A stretch of 64,000 bases of DNA. It comes from Plumapathes pennacea (lineage: Eukaryota; Cnidaria; Anthozoa; Antipatharia; Myriopathidae). The position numbers and the translations under genes were made by a program. The stretch lies in contig OZ038470.1 of the NCBI GenBank assembly GCA_964036295.1, positions 13,707,578-13,771,577 of the forward strand. Reading direction: 5' to 3'. The notes under the pieces were generated by a model. It searched no databases, was not told the DNA's origin, and saw only the letters and a program-made list of their open reading frames with translations. Each line of letters begins with the position of its first letter. The first letter of the stretch is position 1. This document shows, piece after piece, positions 51,789 through 63,499 of the stretch.

Positions 51789-54304
51789 TCAGTTGGACTT
51801 CTGTTTCTTTTTGTTCTTAGATTCCGTTCTCTCAGTGGACTTCTCAGGGTTTCGAGGTTTCTGCCATTCCAAAGGGTTGCGTCTGTATATAGGCCATGGC
51901 GGCAGAACAAGCTGAAAGTTAAAGCGTAGCCAAACAATCACGCACGAATTATGGTAATAGAAATTGTGAACAAGTTGAACTTTTGGTCTGTAATCAGAAT
52001 CATCAAAAATCTTACAGACCACGTTACCTACCACCGACCACATTGCCGATCACCTACCGTCCACGTTACCGACCACATACCGACCGCATACCGACCACCT
52101 GCCGACCACGTTACCGACCACATAACCGACCACATTACCGACCACATACCGACCACATTACCGATCACCTACCGTCCACGTTACCGACCACATACCGACC
52201 GCATACCGACCATCTGCCGACCACGTTACCGACCACATAACCGACCACATTACCGACCACATACCGACCACATTACCGACCCCATTACAGACCACCTGCC
52301 GACCACGTAGTTAAAAAAAAAGTTTAACTTGTTCACAATTGCCGTAGTAGTTAGTAGCAGTAGTAGAAGTATAAAAGTTGTGCAGGGCCCAGTTTTTCAA
52401 AGCAAGATTAGGCTAATCCTGGATTAGGTCTAAACTTTCTTGTCATTTATATGCCTGAAAACGAAGTTTCGTCCACAACGACTTTCTTGATAATGTTTTA
52501 AGCTGGAACAAGCTTTCTAATCCATCTTCGAACAAAACCAAGCAGTTTAATGACAGAGAGGTTGAGAGAAAGAACTTTGTTAATCTTGGATTAGCTTAAT
52601 CGACCTTCGAAAAACCGGGCCCAGTAGCATAAGTAGGTAGTCGTAGTGTCAGGCTATCAGTAGTATAGATCTGTAGTATATGTAGTGGTAGTTCTGGATA
52701 GCAGTAGGACAACACACACAGTTGGGAAATGTCCGAGTAACTGTATTTGCCAAAGTGATGATGGTGACAGCATAGCTGGTGTTCCCATTCGTTCTTCAGT
52801 GTATGACTGGGGCGAATACAAAAGCTTTGGAAGGGGGAGGGGTCAGCTCCCCCACCCCCTCCCCCTTCGATTTGTATTTGCCCCAGTCTTATACTCGGAT
52901 TGAACTTAGCCTGACCTTATGCTGGCCAGTAGTGCAGTAGAGGGGCAACAGTAGACATAGTTGGTAAAAAGCAGTTTATGGGCAGTGGTAATACTCTATT
53001 TAAAACAACAATATCAATTTCAAACCCCATTCACATGTGCTAAAAAAGTGGCACAGCATCCCAAAAAGTTCACATCATGCTGATTTTTGCTTTGGCACAT
53101 CACCTTGTGTCATATAAACAGGGCAGACCAAACTATACCGAGGTATGTTGCTTGAAATTTTAGAGGTACTGAAACTACCTAGATGAAATGTAGTTTTGGC
53201 AGCCCTAAAATTTCAGGCACAGTATCTCATTCAAGTTTGGTGCCAACTTTTTGGGTGCCATTCCACTCTTTTAGTGTTACTGCGTAACACTAAAAGACAC
53301 TCACCAGTGAGCTGACTATGCATCCGGCAAATAGAATGATCACCACAGCACCAAATTGTTGGATGTAGTAACCCCAGGCAAACCCAGCAATCTACAGGAA
53401 AGAACAGTTGATTCAGTAATGTGAAGCAGCTCTTTATTACTTACTCCAAGCTGTACACAACACTTTGAAATTCAACATAAAAGATAATTAATAAAATAAA
53501 TACTGTACAACTTCGATTCCTTGGAACATTAAAACAAGACTGTAACTCCCAATGTGCCCACCAAAAAAATGAATTCTTACTACTAATGACTGCAAATTGA
53601 ATAAAGATAAAAGAAAAATCGTAATCTGAAAGAAAGATAATGCAGAATCAGAAAATAGGTAAGAGAGCAGTTTGTATATAAATAATCTTTGGTATAATAA
53701 ATGATGAGGGTACAGTATCACTGAATTACCTTGAGTATAAACTCTACAGTATATTAAACACAATCATTTAAGAAACACAATGACTGTTCATACAGTAACT
53801 TACCCCAAATAACAAAATGATAGCGTGAAAAATTCTTTCTGCAAGTTTCTGTCCCTCATAATCCTAGCAGAGAAAAAAATAAAATAAAATGCCAGAGGTT
53901 GGGGTAAATGTTGCATGTAATTGGGTAGATACACAGTACAATTTTTGCATTAAAACATTTCCATTTCCGGTAAAATGGCATATAACTTATATACTTCACA
54001 TCGGGTATACATGCACATTTTGCTCTACCAAGCGCTTTTCATCATGCCAACCTTCATATGCCTCCCTCTGATAGCTTCTAGTAGTTGCTCTCAAGTAAAC
54101 AAATGACAATTTGCAAGATCAGGGTTTATAATACATGTGGCATGGAATATAAAGTCGGATCAATACAATCATAGTAAAGTGACGCAGTAGCCCTGGTAAA
54201 ACATCGTACAACATAATTAATCAAACTACAGACAAATTCACCTATAATCCACATACCGCGTGTGTCTGTATATCCAGCCATTTCTGAAATATACCCAGAT
54301 TCAT
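51789..54304 (-). CDS. SPCS1: Signal peptidase complex subunit 1 (SPC12)
   Basis: Four minus-strand exons in order: 54257-54304, 53804-53863, 53305-53391, 51789-51911. All introns are GT-AG in phase 0, total 105 residues (human protein about 102). Diagnostic motifs: DYEGQKLAERIFHAIILLFG in exon 2, two hydrophobic membrane segments (exons 2-3), and LPPWPIYRRNPLEW in exon 4, followed by a Lys-rich cytosolic tail. SPCS1 is a small ER-membrane subunit of the signal peptidase complex that assists cleavage of signal peptides. Its start codon lies 185 bp from that of WRAP73 on the other strand, so a shared promoter is likely. Intron 3 contains two foldback elements. Confidence 0.93.
51954..52345. 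mobile_element. Foldback element with an internal minisatellite
   Basis: Flanks ATTGTGAACAAGTTGAACTT (about 51963-51982) and AAGTTTAACTTGTTCACAAT (about 52320-52339) are inverted repeats. Between them, 52015-52310 is a run of ACCGACCAC(A/G)T(A/T) units of 11-13 bp, arranged in a larger repeat of about 125 bp. Confidence 0.85.
52385..52623. mobile_element. MITE with GGGCCCAGTTTTTC inverted ends
   Basis: Left end GGGCCCAGTTTTTCAAAGC, right end GAAAAACCGGGCCCAG. Inner inverted pairs are TAGGCTAATCCTGGATTAG and AATCTTGGATTAGCTTAAT. Located in SPCS1 intron 3. Confidence 0.85.
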
Positions 54305-54489
54305 CTCGTCTATTTTCAAGTTGTTCTGAAAAGTACACGTCTCTTTGTCTGAGTTGCCTGCGGATTTACAGCCAGCGGTCTTCTGGACGACCATGCGCAA
54401 TGTGGCACAAAGCTTGGTTACACAGTTGTAATGGCGGTTCCTTCGAAAATGTTTCTGAAGTTCACCTGGCTCCTTTGAGAATTCAAAAG
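54305..54489. promoter_or_regulatory. Putative bidirectional promoter between SPCS1 and WRAP73
   Basis: The 185 bp between the two ATGs must hold both 5' UTRs and both start sites. No TATA box is seen. GC content is higher than in the flanks and it contains GCCTGCGGATT and GACCATGCGCAATGTGGC (TGCGCA, an NRF1-like core), common in housekeeping promoters. Confidence 0.5.
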
Positions 54490-57400
54490 ATGAACTTTTC
54501 GGAGGTTTTCAAGCACACGAATCAGCTCTGCATATTTTCCCCAAATGGGAAGTACATGGTATGTTAAATTATCATAGTTTAGTGGCGCTAAAGTTTATTA
54601 CTGTCTATAAAAGTGTTCGTTGCTTCTAGCGTCCGGTGACATCATGTTTTAGCGGTTTTGATGGAGATTAGAAGTGTGCAAATTCGAACATGACGTGTTA
54701 TTACTGGCATTGGATGTGTACTGTGTTTTTTCGTCTGAATAATAAACTTCTACATAATTTACATAATGCTGCCAAAGCTGGAATGGTAAAATGTTTGTTT
54801 GTTTGTTTATTTGTTTACAGTAATTAGGTTTAATGTATTATTTACAATCATAGAATGGAATCAAGGAGGCAGCGTGGTCGAGTGGTTAGGGCGCCGGACT
54901 TGATATCCGGAGGTCCCAGGTTCAAGTCCCGCTCTGAGCACTAACTGAATTTGTAACACGGTAGCCCCGCGTTCAAATCCTCGGCCACGTTATGTAAATA
55001 GCCAACTGGTTAGCCTTCGACCAGTTGGGATTTTTAACAGATTTACGTTGAGTTTAAAACACGGCCCCACCAGCTCTGCTGAATTACTTACCGTGTATAA
55101 ATAACGATACTTTACTTTTTTTTTTTTTATAGAATGTACATGACATGACACTACAATAGATCCAAAAGTTGTTACAACAAAAGAGATAATCAGCTGGGAT
55201 AGTTTTATCATTGAAATATGATGTTACATGTATCATAGACTATTGTTGACAAATTCTCTTCATGCAGTCATACTGCAGAATGTTTGCAGTCCCTTTTTCA
55301 TATATCATATGTATTTCATTTGGTACTTCCAGGCTAACTGTGTCCAGTATCGGCTAATCATTAGAGATGTGAGAACACTCCAGATTGTCCAACTCTACAC
55401 TTGTCTGGATAATGTTCAGTGCATTGAGGTAGGGAGCCACGTAATGGTTATAAAAGTTATATGCAATCATTCTTTTTTATCTCAAAATGCATCATTCCAA
55501 ACTGTGTGAGGGTTAAATAATCATGCCACCATCCATCTGGTTTTCACAGTGGTCATCAGATTCAAAATATGTTGTGTGTGGAATGTTCAAACGAGGACTC
55601 ATTCAGGTAATTAAAAACATTGTTATTTAGTATAATTATATGCTAATTAAATCTAGTAGATAGATAGATAGATAAATATAGGTGTACTGTATATAGAGGA
55701 TATTACACGACAGCGCGAAGATATGAATTTTATTTTTGAGTGGTAAAAACAATATTTTACGAATGAGCGCTTCGGGAGTGAGTAAAATATTGTTTTTACC
55801 ACAAGAAAATAAAATCCATATCTTCAAGTCGCTGTGTAATTTTCTTTTTATTATATTAGACACGAGTGTTTTACGAGAAATTGCACAAACAACCGTGAAA
55901 AAGCAGGAAATGATGCCAATGATATCCTCACTAGTAAGGATATGGAAAATATGCCACTCGGGTCCCGGATGTAGTTTCGTATGGATTTACGCATGGTGTA
56001 TTTTCCAGTAAAACACTCGTGTCTATATAATAAAAATAGTTAGATGACCTTTACATGTTATTATACTGCAAAAAGCATTCCAGGCTGCTTTTCAAACATG
56101 CAGCAGCATCAGAAAATAGTTATATTCATTGCATAGTGAGTAGCATATTATATTAAAATTTCTTGAATGTTAAAGTTGAATGAAGATCAACATTTTGCAG
56201 ATAAAGGTTCTAGGGACATTTCAATAATATTGAATTATCTTTAATAATTATGTTAAAGTATTCTTTTTATGGGGTTGTAGATGTTTGGATGATTGGGTGG
56301 CCTTAAAATACTGTATTGCAATTTCATGTGGAAGTGAATATTTTGTGTGAAACGTGATGTATGAGGTGCAGATATACAAATCAGATAATCCGGGCACCAG
56401 AGTGAATAATAGTTACATTATTGTACTGGTACTTGTATATTAAGAGTCATTATGTACCAAAGGTTTGGTCCCTGGAGAAACCAGACTGGACATGTAAAAT
56501 TGATGAGGGCTCTGCAGGTTTGGTGTATGTGCGATGGAGCCCGGATGGAAGACACGTTCTCTCTACGGCAGACTTCCAGGTAAAACAGCTTTGTGCTCAA
56601 TCATTGTTTGATTCAATATTTTATAGCTGGGTGAGACATTACCATAAAATGCAAAAAAATTATTGGCAGGTATTCCATTGTTTTTGTTTGTTTGGCCATC
56701 CTATAGAATATAGAATATAGAATATAGAATGTAGAATATAGAATATAGAATATAGAATATAGAATGTAGAATATAGAATATAGAATATAGAATGTAGAAC
56801 ATAGAACATAGAACATAGAACATAGAACATAGAACATAGAACATAGAACATAGAACATAGAACATAGAACATAGAACATAGAACATAGAACATAGAACAT
56901 AGAACATAGAACATAGAACATAGAACATAGAACATAGAACATAGCACATAGCACATAGCACATAGCACATAGCACATAGCACATAGCACATAGCACATAG
57001 CACATAGCACATAGCACATAGCACATAGCACATAGCACATAGCACATAGCACATAGCACATAGCACATAGCACATAGCACATAGCACATAGAACATAGAA
57101 CATAGAACATAGAACATAGAATATAGAATATTCTGTAAAGATTGGATAATCACTTTGGAACTCATTAAAAAGCAACCGCTGGTCTGGATCAGGTGGTCAA
57201 ACGAATGCAGGTTGCTTTATGTAATGTCCCCCACCAAAAACAACAACAACAAACAAACAAACAAATAAACAGACAGACAGTCAAGAAAGATGTGTTTGTT
57301 TATATAGTGTTTCCTCTTTTAGCTCAGGATTACAGTTTGGTCCCTGGTTAATAAATCCGTGAGTTACATCAAGTATCCAAAACATCCCATTGATGGTAAG

Positions 57401-58535
57401 ATTTCTGAGCTTTGGTAAAGATACTTCAACTGTACATACAGTAGTGGTATGGTTACGTACAGGTTCTGCAGATACGGGTAAAAATGTCTGGATGCCATTT
57501 TGTATACTGCAGACTTCTCTTCCTGCAAGACACTTTCAATAAGAATAACTATTATCCAACTCCCTTAGTACAGCACTCAACATTAACGGTTGCCCGTTTG
57601 CCCGGGGCGGCCAAAACTTTTGGTCGGGCAGGTAGACTTTGGGCCGGGCAACCAGAAATTATGAAACTTTCTATTGCTTGAAGTCAATCTACAGTCTGAA
57701 GGGCAACCAACCTAAAGCCTTAATGTCGAGTACAGTGTAGTAACATGCAAATATCACATAGTAACATGCAAATAATCCATTAGTGACATGCCAGATGACC
57801 AGAAAAAACTGATTGCACCAATTTAATCAACATTTTACAAGTGCTGTACTGCATGTGTTTTCGACAGGCCTTGACTTCAGTAAAGATGGAAAATTCATGG
57901 CGTTAGCTGAGAGACGAAACTGTAAAGACTTCATCAGCATTTTCTCCTGTGAGTCTTGGCAGCTATTAAAGGTAAGCTTTCATTGTTATGGTTATAGCTG
58001 ATTGGTTGAAAGTGTTTCTTACAGCCTCTGTGATTGGTGGTGTACTTACTTTTGTTTTGGTTCACGACAGTCATCCAAAAGCTGTTTAAATTTTTTTGTT
58101 ATGTTGATCGTTCTTGTGCTACATTGTATCGTGTTAATGGTTTATGGTGGTTGGTGTTAGTGGTTGATAAGAAGTTGCATCTTATGTGTCTACTCGCGTT
58201 TCTTCTTTGTGATTGCCGTCACTGTTTTATCGTCTTTGCTTTGTAAGTGTGTTTGTTTGTAGAATGATGTTGTTTTTACTGTACAACAAAACTTTGCTTC
58301 TTTCTAACAAAGTACATTGACGGTGTTTCACAGAATTTTGAAGTTGAAACGAAAGATTTGGCGAACTTGTCCTGGTCCCCGGACGGTCGTGTGCTGTGTG
58401 TGTGGGATGCTATGCTCTATGTATGTTGCATTATTATTGTTTGAATATATTGTCTGTAATTTATAAAACAACTTACCGTGCGGTTGTCTCTGGATTGGTT
58501 TTTTAATTAGTGTTTTTTTTGTTTGTTTGTTTTTG

Positions 58536-58566
<31 letters not shown>

Positions 58567-61500
58567 TTGTTTGTTTGTTTGTTTTTGTTTTGTTTTTGTT
58601 TTGTTTTTGTTTTGTTTTTTTTGCATTTTTTTGGTTTAGTGAGAGTCAGTTTTACCAAAGGAACTTTTTTTTGCGATTTGAGGAAGTGCGCTTGCATTCT
58701 AAATAAAGTTAATGTTAACGTACAGTAGAAAAGCCGCAATTTGCGAGAAATTTCCTACGGCACATCATCCGGCCAACAGTTGACAAAGCTGCACTCGCAT
58801 GCGAACATTAGATGGGCTTTTTTTGAGAAGAACTTTGCATTTTTTTTTTTTTTTTTTTTTTTTTTTTCTGTTTTAGTACAAGTTGTTCCTGTACTCAGTC
58901 GACGGTCGCTGCCTCTCGTCCTACAGTCCGTACGAGTTTGCTCTGGGGATCAAGTATGTTACTTGGTCTCCATCCAGTCAGTTTTTGGCTATCGGAAGTT
59001 TTGACCAGAAGGTAAATGACGTGACAGAAAACAAAGAAATACTGGTTTGACGAAGCCATATTTGTTGTGATTGTTGCACGCACAAAATAGAGTCCCGAAG
59101 TCATAACATCAAGAAACTAAAATAAACTGGGATAACAAATGAAAGTTGTAAGCAGAAATACGTTGGAAAGAGGGCCCCCAAATTTGCAAACTTGTCAGGG
59201 CAAAAATGATTAGCAGAGCATTAACTTAGAGATCAAGGATTGCCCATCCTCACGCATTTTATCTTAGTTTAGCCAATCAAAAACGAAAGTAAAATATAAA
59301 TTGTACATGCAATCTCTTCTCAGTGCCGGGTGTTAAACCACGTGACATGGAAAACGGTGGCGGAACACTCTCATCCCCGCACACTGGAATCACCGTCAGT
59401 GGTAAGTATGCGCAGGTGTAGTCATGTGACCTGAATATCACGTGGGCTCTCTCTCCAAATGGACAGTTTGGATAAAAGTGATGGTCATGGGGTTTGTTAT
59501 TGGTGTGATGGCGTTTGTGTTGATAATGACGGGGATGGTGACGGTGATGATGTGATTTTGATGTAGTGTTTCTTTTGGAGATGCTGTGATTATGATGATG
59601 GTGTGGTGGTGATAGGTAATGCTGATGATTATTCTACTCAATCTGTGCTCTCATCGCGTTCTAGGTCGTATACAAGGAAATCGAAATGAAGCCGCCCTTA
59701 CTCCGTGGTGAACTGATGCCTCCGGGTGGCTTCTCTGTACAAAGCAAATGTAAGTCGTTTCTTGTTTTGTTGACATAATGCGAGCACTCTCTCCTCTGCA
59801 GAGACTTCTCAGTGTACGCTAGCGTGGTTTTATAGCGTTTAGCGTGGGGAATGGCAAGCGCACGGAGGCCTGGGAGAGAGAAAATCAAGCGCGGGCTCTT
59901 CCCATCGTCCCCCGTGCGCCCTCTTTCTTCCTTTTCCACCCTGCCCCCTTCCCTAGGGAGCCTCTGCAGAGAGAGAGAGAGAGAGACCAACTTCAATTTC
60001 CTTTCTTCAGACCTCCAGATAGTCATCCCGCACGACGCGGCATCCGAGAACGTAGCGTTTGATTGCTCGCTAGGGCCACATACTTCTTTAGTGGTTCGAA
60101 GGACCACTGTTAAAAGACCGAAGTAAAGAGTTCCAAAACTAGTTCTTTGTAATCCTTCGTAGAAAAGAAAAAGAAACCGAATTTTGAAAAACTTTCGCTA
60201 TTTCATCACAAATCACTCCACTCTGTTTATATTCAGTGATTTTAGTGAAGACATTCGAGTTCTTTTACTAGCTTGTCTGCCTATTTTTATGTTTGTTTGT
60301 CTGTTTTTTGTAGACGAAGTGGAGCAACTGCCTGTCCAGATTCCCACCATCAAAGCGGATCCAGAAAAATCTAATCCAAAAATTGGCGTTGGACACATCT
60401 CATTTAGTCCTGACAACGCATACATGGCAACAAAAAACGGTAATTATCCCGTTTTTTGTTACTTGAAGTCCATTTGGGAATATCTTGAAAAATACATTTG
60501 AAGTGATATAATTTTGCTGGGGATTCTTATATCCATGTTATGGAAGGACTCCACATTTTGCAGTCTATACTCACAATCCTTCGTGCGCTGAAACTCGATC
60601 CGCCATATTTCAGTGCCCCGGAAATCGAAAGCAAATTTGGAATTCCATCCGACTTGTTTGAGAAGGATATTAGCTTAAGTACGCCTAACGTATCTTATTT
60701 GTCGTTTTCCCCCTTCGAGGTGTTTCAGATTTCCAGATGTGAACGAAAACATTGGATTGGTGCGAGGGCCCCCTTTTATCTTTTAAGCAATTGTATTTTG
60801 TATTTAGATAATATGCCAAATGCACTGTGGATCTGGGACGTAGCAAAGCTCTGTCTTGCTGTCGTGCTTCTACAGCTTGGCCCCATCAGAGGTAACAATA
60901 CCATTCTGTTGTTCAACTGTAGTTCTTTCCTCTTTCCTTTTGTTTCTGTAGCTAGCTGGCTGTTTTGTTATAGACTTTCCTGTTTTTTTTTTGTTTTTGT
61001 TTTTTTTTTTTTCCGTTTATTCATGTTAGTTTAGTCTTCCAGCATTCTGCTCTTATTCGACGTCTACAGACATTTCCCAGTGTGATCTTCCAGTCTATCA
61101 TCTTAACCAAATAACGAAATATTGTGGTGTACAGATTGTGTGGTCGGCTGTTGTTTTACTATTCAACTGCTGTTGCTGCTTTTGTTGCTTCTTGTTAAAA
61201 CCATTCGAAGTCTTTTGGAAGTACCACATTTAATTGTCTGCTGTCAAAACTTGCCCTTACCTGAGATGCAAATATATTGTGAAGAGTACAGTTGGCTATC
61301 TGCTGCACATGCTGTTTGCATGATGTAAACTGACAGATCCTACTGTACTACCTGACTCGCACATTTCCTGTTCGTAAAGTGGACTGATAATCGGTATTAC
61401 TGGCTCAGGCATGAAAGAGTTAACACAAATAGTGAACACTACCGTCTTGAAAAAAAATTGGTTGATACAAATCGCCTTTAAAACAATGGACATTTCAGAC

Positions 61501-61931
61501 TTTTATTTGTCAATCATTGTGTAGCCATCCAATGGGACCCCAAGCAATCGAGGTTGGCTATAGCTACGAACAACAACAAACTGTACATGTGGTCGCCGGC
61601 CGGCTGTGTGTCTGTCGTCGTCCCCACTGAAGGTATGTCTTATAAGTTACTTGCTGGTTTGCCGTTTTATCCTTAGTTTAAGCAGAGAAAAGAATACTTA
61701 GAGAGTTTGCTTAGAATGAGTTTAACTTCTTTAATGTGGGCATAGCAAAATGTACAACAAAGCAAAATTTGTTGGGCTTTTTTTCTGTTGTTAATTACAC
61801 GTTTTGTTATCTATTATTCCTCAGCGTTGTTTCATATTACGTCATTGCACTGGCATCCAGAAGGAAACATCCTTGTTTTGCTAGGCAAGGACAACATGTG
61901 TCTTTGTTTTCTAACGGACCCGAGCACATGA
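54490..61931 (+). CDS. WRAP73: WD repeat protein WRAP73 (WDR8)
   Basis: Fourteen coding exons: 54490-54558, 55333-55428, 55550-55606, 56463-56579, 57323-57395, 57868-57971, 58334-58420, 58877-59011, 59324-59401, 59665-59749, 60314-60439, 60808-60891, 61525-61632, 61825-61931. All are GT-AG with consistent phases, giving 441 residues, close to the usual family length (about 460). Typical family strings: start [112 protein letters not shown]-type blades fill the protein. WRAP73 works at centrosomes and spindle poles with SSX2IP/Msd1 in microtubule anchoring and ciliogenesis. Introns carry a SINE, a heptamer satellite and a foldback repeat. Confidence 0.93.
54866..55118 (+). mobile_element. tRNA-derived SINE in WRAP73 intron 1
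   Basis: The 5' head is tRNA-like: A box GTGGTCGAGTGG at 54874-54885, B box GGTTCAAGTCC at 54919-54929, and an anticodon-like stem CCGGA / TCCGG around CTTGATA. A tRNA-unrelated body follows (AACTGGTTAGCCTTCGACCAG hairpin), with a T-rich 3' end. It cannot be a functional tRNA, because no matching acceptor stem closes the head. Confidence 0.75.
55695..56030. mobile_element. Foldback repeat in WRAP73 intron 3 (relative of 42885-43320)
   Basis: GAGGATATTACACGACAGCG, GAGTGGTAAAAACAATATTT and its complement, then ACACGAGTGTTTTACGAG and TTGCACAAACAACCG, as in SDF4 intron 2. It ends ACACTCGTGTCTATATAAT, inverted to the internal ATTAGACACGAGTGTT. Confidence 0.75.
56704..57130. repeat. Heptanucleotide satellite (ATAGAAT / ATAGAAC / ATAGCAC)n in WRAP73 intron 4
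   Basis: About 60 seven-base units in ordered blocks: ATAGAAT (56704-56796), ATAGAAC (to about 56940), ATAGCAC (to about 57088), then ATAGAAC and ATAGAAT again. Because 7 is not a multiple of 3, all three minus-strand frames read as the same heptapeptide repeat (MCYVLCA-like). These are artefacts of the repeat. Confidence 0.95.
58508..58625. repeat. (TTTTG)n / (TTTG)n low-complexity tract
   Basis: Imperfect T/G repeats in WRAP73 intron 7. A similar tract is at 35008-35080 outside any gene. Confidence 0.9.
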
Positions 61932-62246
61932 CACATGTAGCTAAGAACAGCAAGAACACATGGAGTGTATCAACTGGACGTAAGGTCCATTTTGCACTGA
62001 CGAAAGGTCTAACGCTCCGTAGGTTAGCCAGCACTCTTATATAGCTACCCTTTTTTGCCAACTTTAACAGCTTCATAGACACTTAAATTAAGTTGCATGT
62101 GAGCAGTTGTTACTCTGGTAGAATGCAAGGCGGATCTTCTTAGAGACACGAGAAAAAGGGAAAAAAAAAACTTAAGAATTACCAAAACACAGGTCTTAAA
62201 GTTCATATCAGTGAGAATTTCACTCTTACACCCTTTAGTTTTGACG

Positions 62247-63496
62247 TTAGACGCCGGCCTCTTTCGTCTCCTCGGCTGCATTTTGCATCTGTTTATGATG
62301 TGCTTTGACCAGTTCCAGACACGCTGCCTTGTGCTCACGGAAGATTTCTGAAAAGCACACGTAGAACTCCTCTACAATCTCGTTCATTTCTGCTTTCCTT
62401 GACTGGTACTCGTCGATCCTTCTCCGCAGCTTATCTACCACGTTTGTAAAGAAACAGATGTACATTAACTACATCCGTGATGCTTTGCGGCCACAGTCGT
62501 CCTTATCCGCCAGTGGTTTCATGTTACACCACAACGACCATATTAAGTGCTGCGATAACTTGTGGTTAATTCATAAAATGCAACACATACTCGTTTCAGT
62601 TCCGATCCTCGAAATCGAAAACACGTTTGTTTGTTTGTTTATTTCTCTGATGGCCTGGCAAAACGAGGACACATTAGTGTGGCGGCAGCAATGTCTCCTT
62701 CGATGTTTCCAGGTTGGCAAAACGTGCAGCAACGTTGTTGTGCTCAGTGCGGACACAACACATGTTTCTGAAGTTTTTCAGAAACATATTTTGTGTCCAG
62801 AACACAAATTTGTGTCCGCAACAAATGTTTCGCGTGCGTATAACGGGGCAACATTTGGGGAACATGCTCGCGCTAGCAATGTTGCCGGCACAATGTGTGC
62901 CAGGCCTTAAGATATCTAAGTCGACCTAGAAAGCCAATAGATAGAAAATATAAAGAATAATAGATAGAAACTCAGCCTTAGTTGACGCGACATAAATTAG
63001 CTGCCTAGTCTAACCAAAACGTTTCTGTCGCTCTGAGTGTCACATCTAAACCACGTCTTGAGTATAAATTTTAACCCTTTCACTCCCAAGTTCAAAATGC
63101 AGATTCTCCCAACTTTATAAGAGAAAATTGTATGAGTGATGTAGTGAGAATTGATAGTTTAATCAGCTATCATTTGAGCAAGGTATCAAAAGCCAAGTTC
63201 TCCCTACTGCATGATATATTTGTGCTGCCAAAACTGAAGGAGAAAATTGAATTTGATCACTCTTGGGAGTGAAAGGGTTAAACCACCTATCACAGAACTA
63301 ACGGCCACTTACTGCAAGATAATCGAGACGTCCGTCGCCTTTGAAAGCACTCGAACACTAATCCACAACAGCACGCGAAGAACAACATGACGCTGCAGGT
63401 CTGAAGGGTCAACTGGAAGTACTTGTTACTCGGGTCGAAAAAATTTATCGTCTCAGTTTCCTTCTCTTTCATCGCTGTGTCGATTTCTTGCTTTTC
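62247..63496 (-). CDS. Small predicted single-pass membrane protein, unrecognised; 5' end uncertain
   Basis: Two minus-strand exons: about 63313-63496 and 62247-62434, joined in phase 1 (donor TTGCA|GTAAGT, acceptor GTGGTAG). The likely start is Met at 63472, which gives 115 residues. The same exon is open upstream to an acceptor at 63497 (TTCTTCAAG), so earlier exons may lie beyond the window. Layout: charged N terminus (KEKETETINFFDP), one hydrophobic segment (LQTCSVMLFFACCCGLVF), a basic stop-transfer stretch (FQRRRTSRL), then a charged helical region (KAEMNEIVEEFYVCFSEIF) and tail HHKQMQNAAEE. Its 3' end faces that of WRAP73, about 315 bp away. Family unknown. Confidence 0.5.
62650..62908. 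mobile_element. Dispersed foldback repeat, copy 2 (pairs with 11630-11882)
   Basis: TGGCCTGGCAAAACGAGGAC on the left and TGTGTGCCAGGCC on the right are partly inverted. The interior matches 11630-11882. It lies in the intron of the small membrane-protein gene. Confidence 0.7.
63071..63281. mobile_element. TTAA-bounded MITE, copy 2 (piggyBac-like ends), intact
   Basis: Left end TTAACCCTTTCACTCCCAAG and right end CTTGGGAGTGAAAGGGTTAA are perfect 20-bp inverted repeats, with TTAA as the likely target duplication, as for piggyBac-type elements. It is 211 bp long and carries no ORF. Confidence 0.85.
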
Positions 63497-63499
63497 CTT

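Noticed and set aside
51951-52310. ORFs of His/Pro/Thr-rich repeats
   Set aside because: Translation of the ACCGACCAC minisatellite inside a foldback element in an SPCS1 intron.
54866-54940. tRNA-Ser-like sequence with A and B boxes
   Set aside because: Acceptor stem does not pair and there is no long variable arm. It continues into a SINE body, so it is not called as a tRNA gene.
56613-57175. Three long overlapping minus-strand ORFs rich in MCYVLCA repeats
   Set aside because: Pure consequence of the heptanucleotide satellite, which stays open in all three frames. It lies in a WRAP73 intron.
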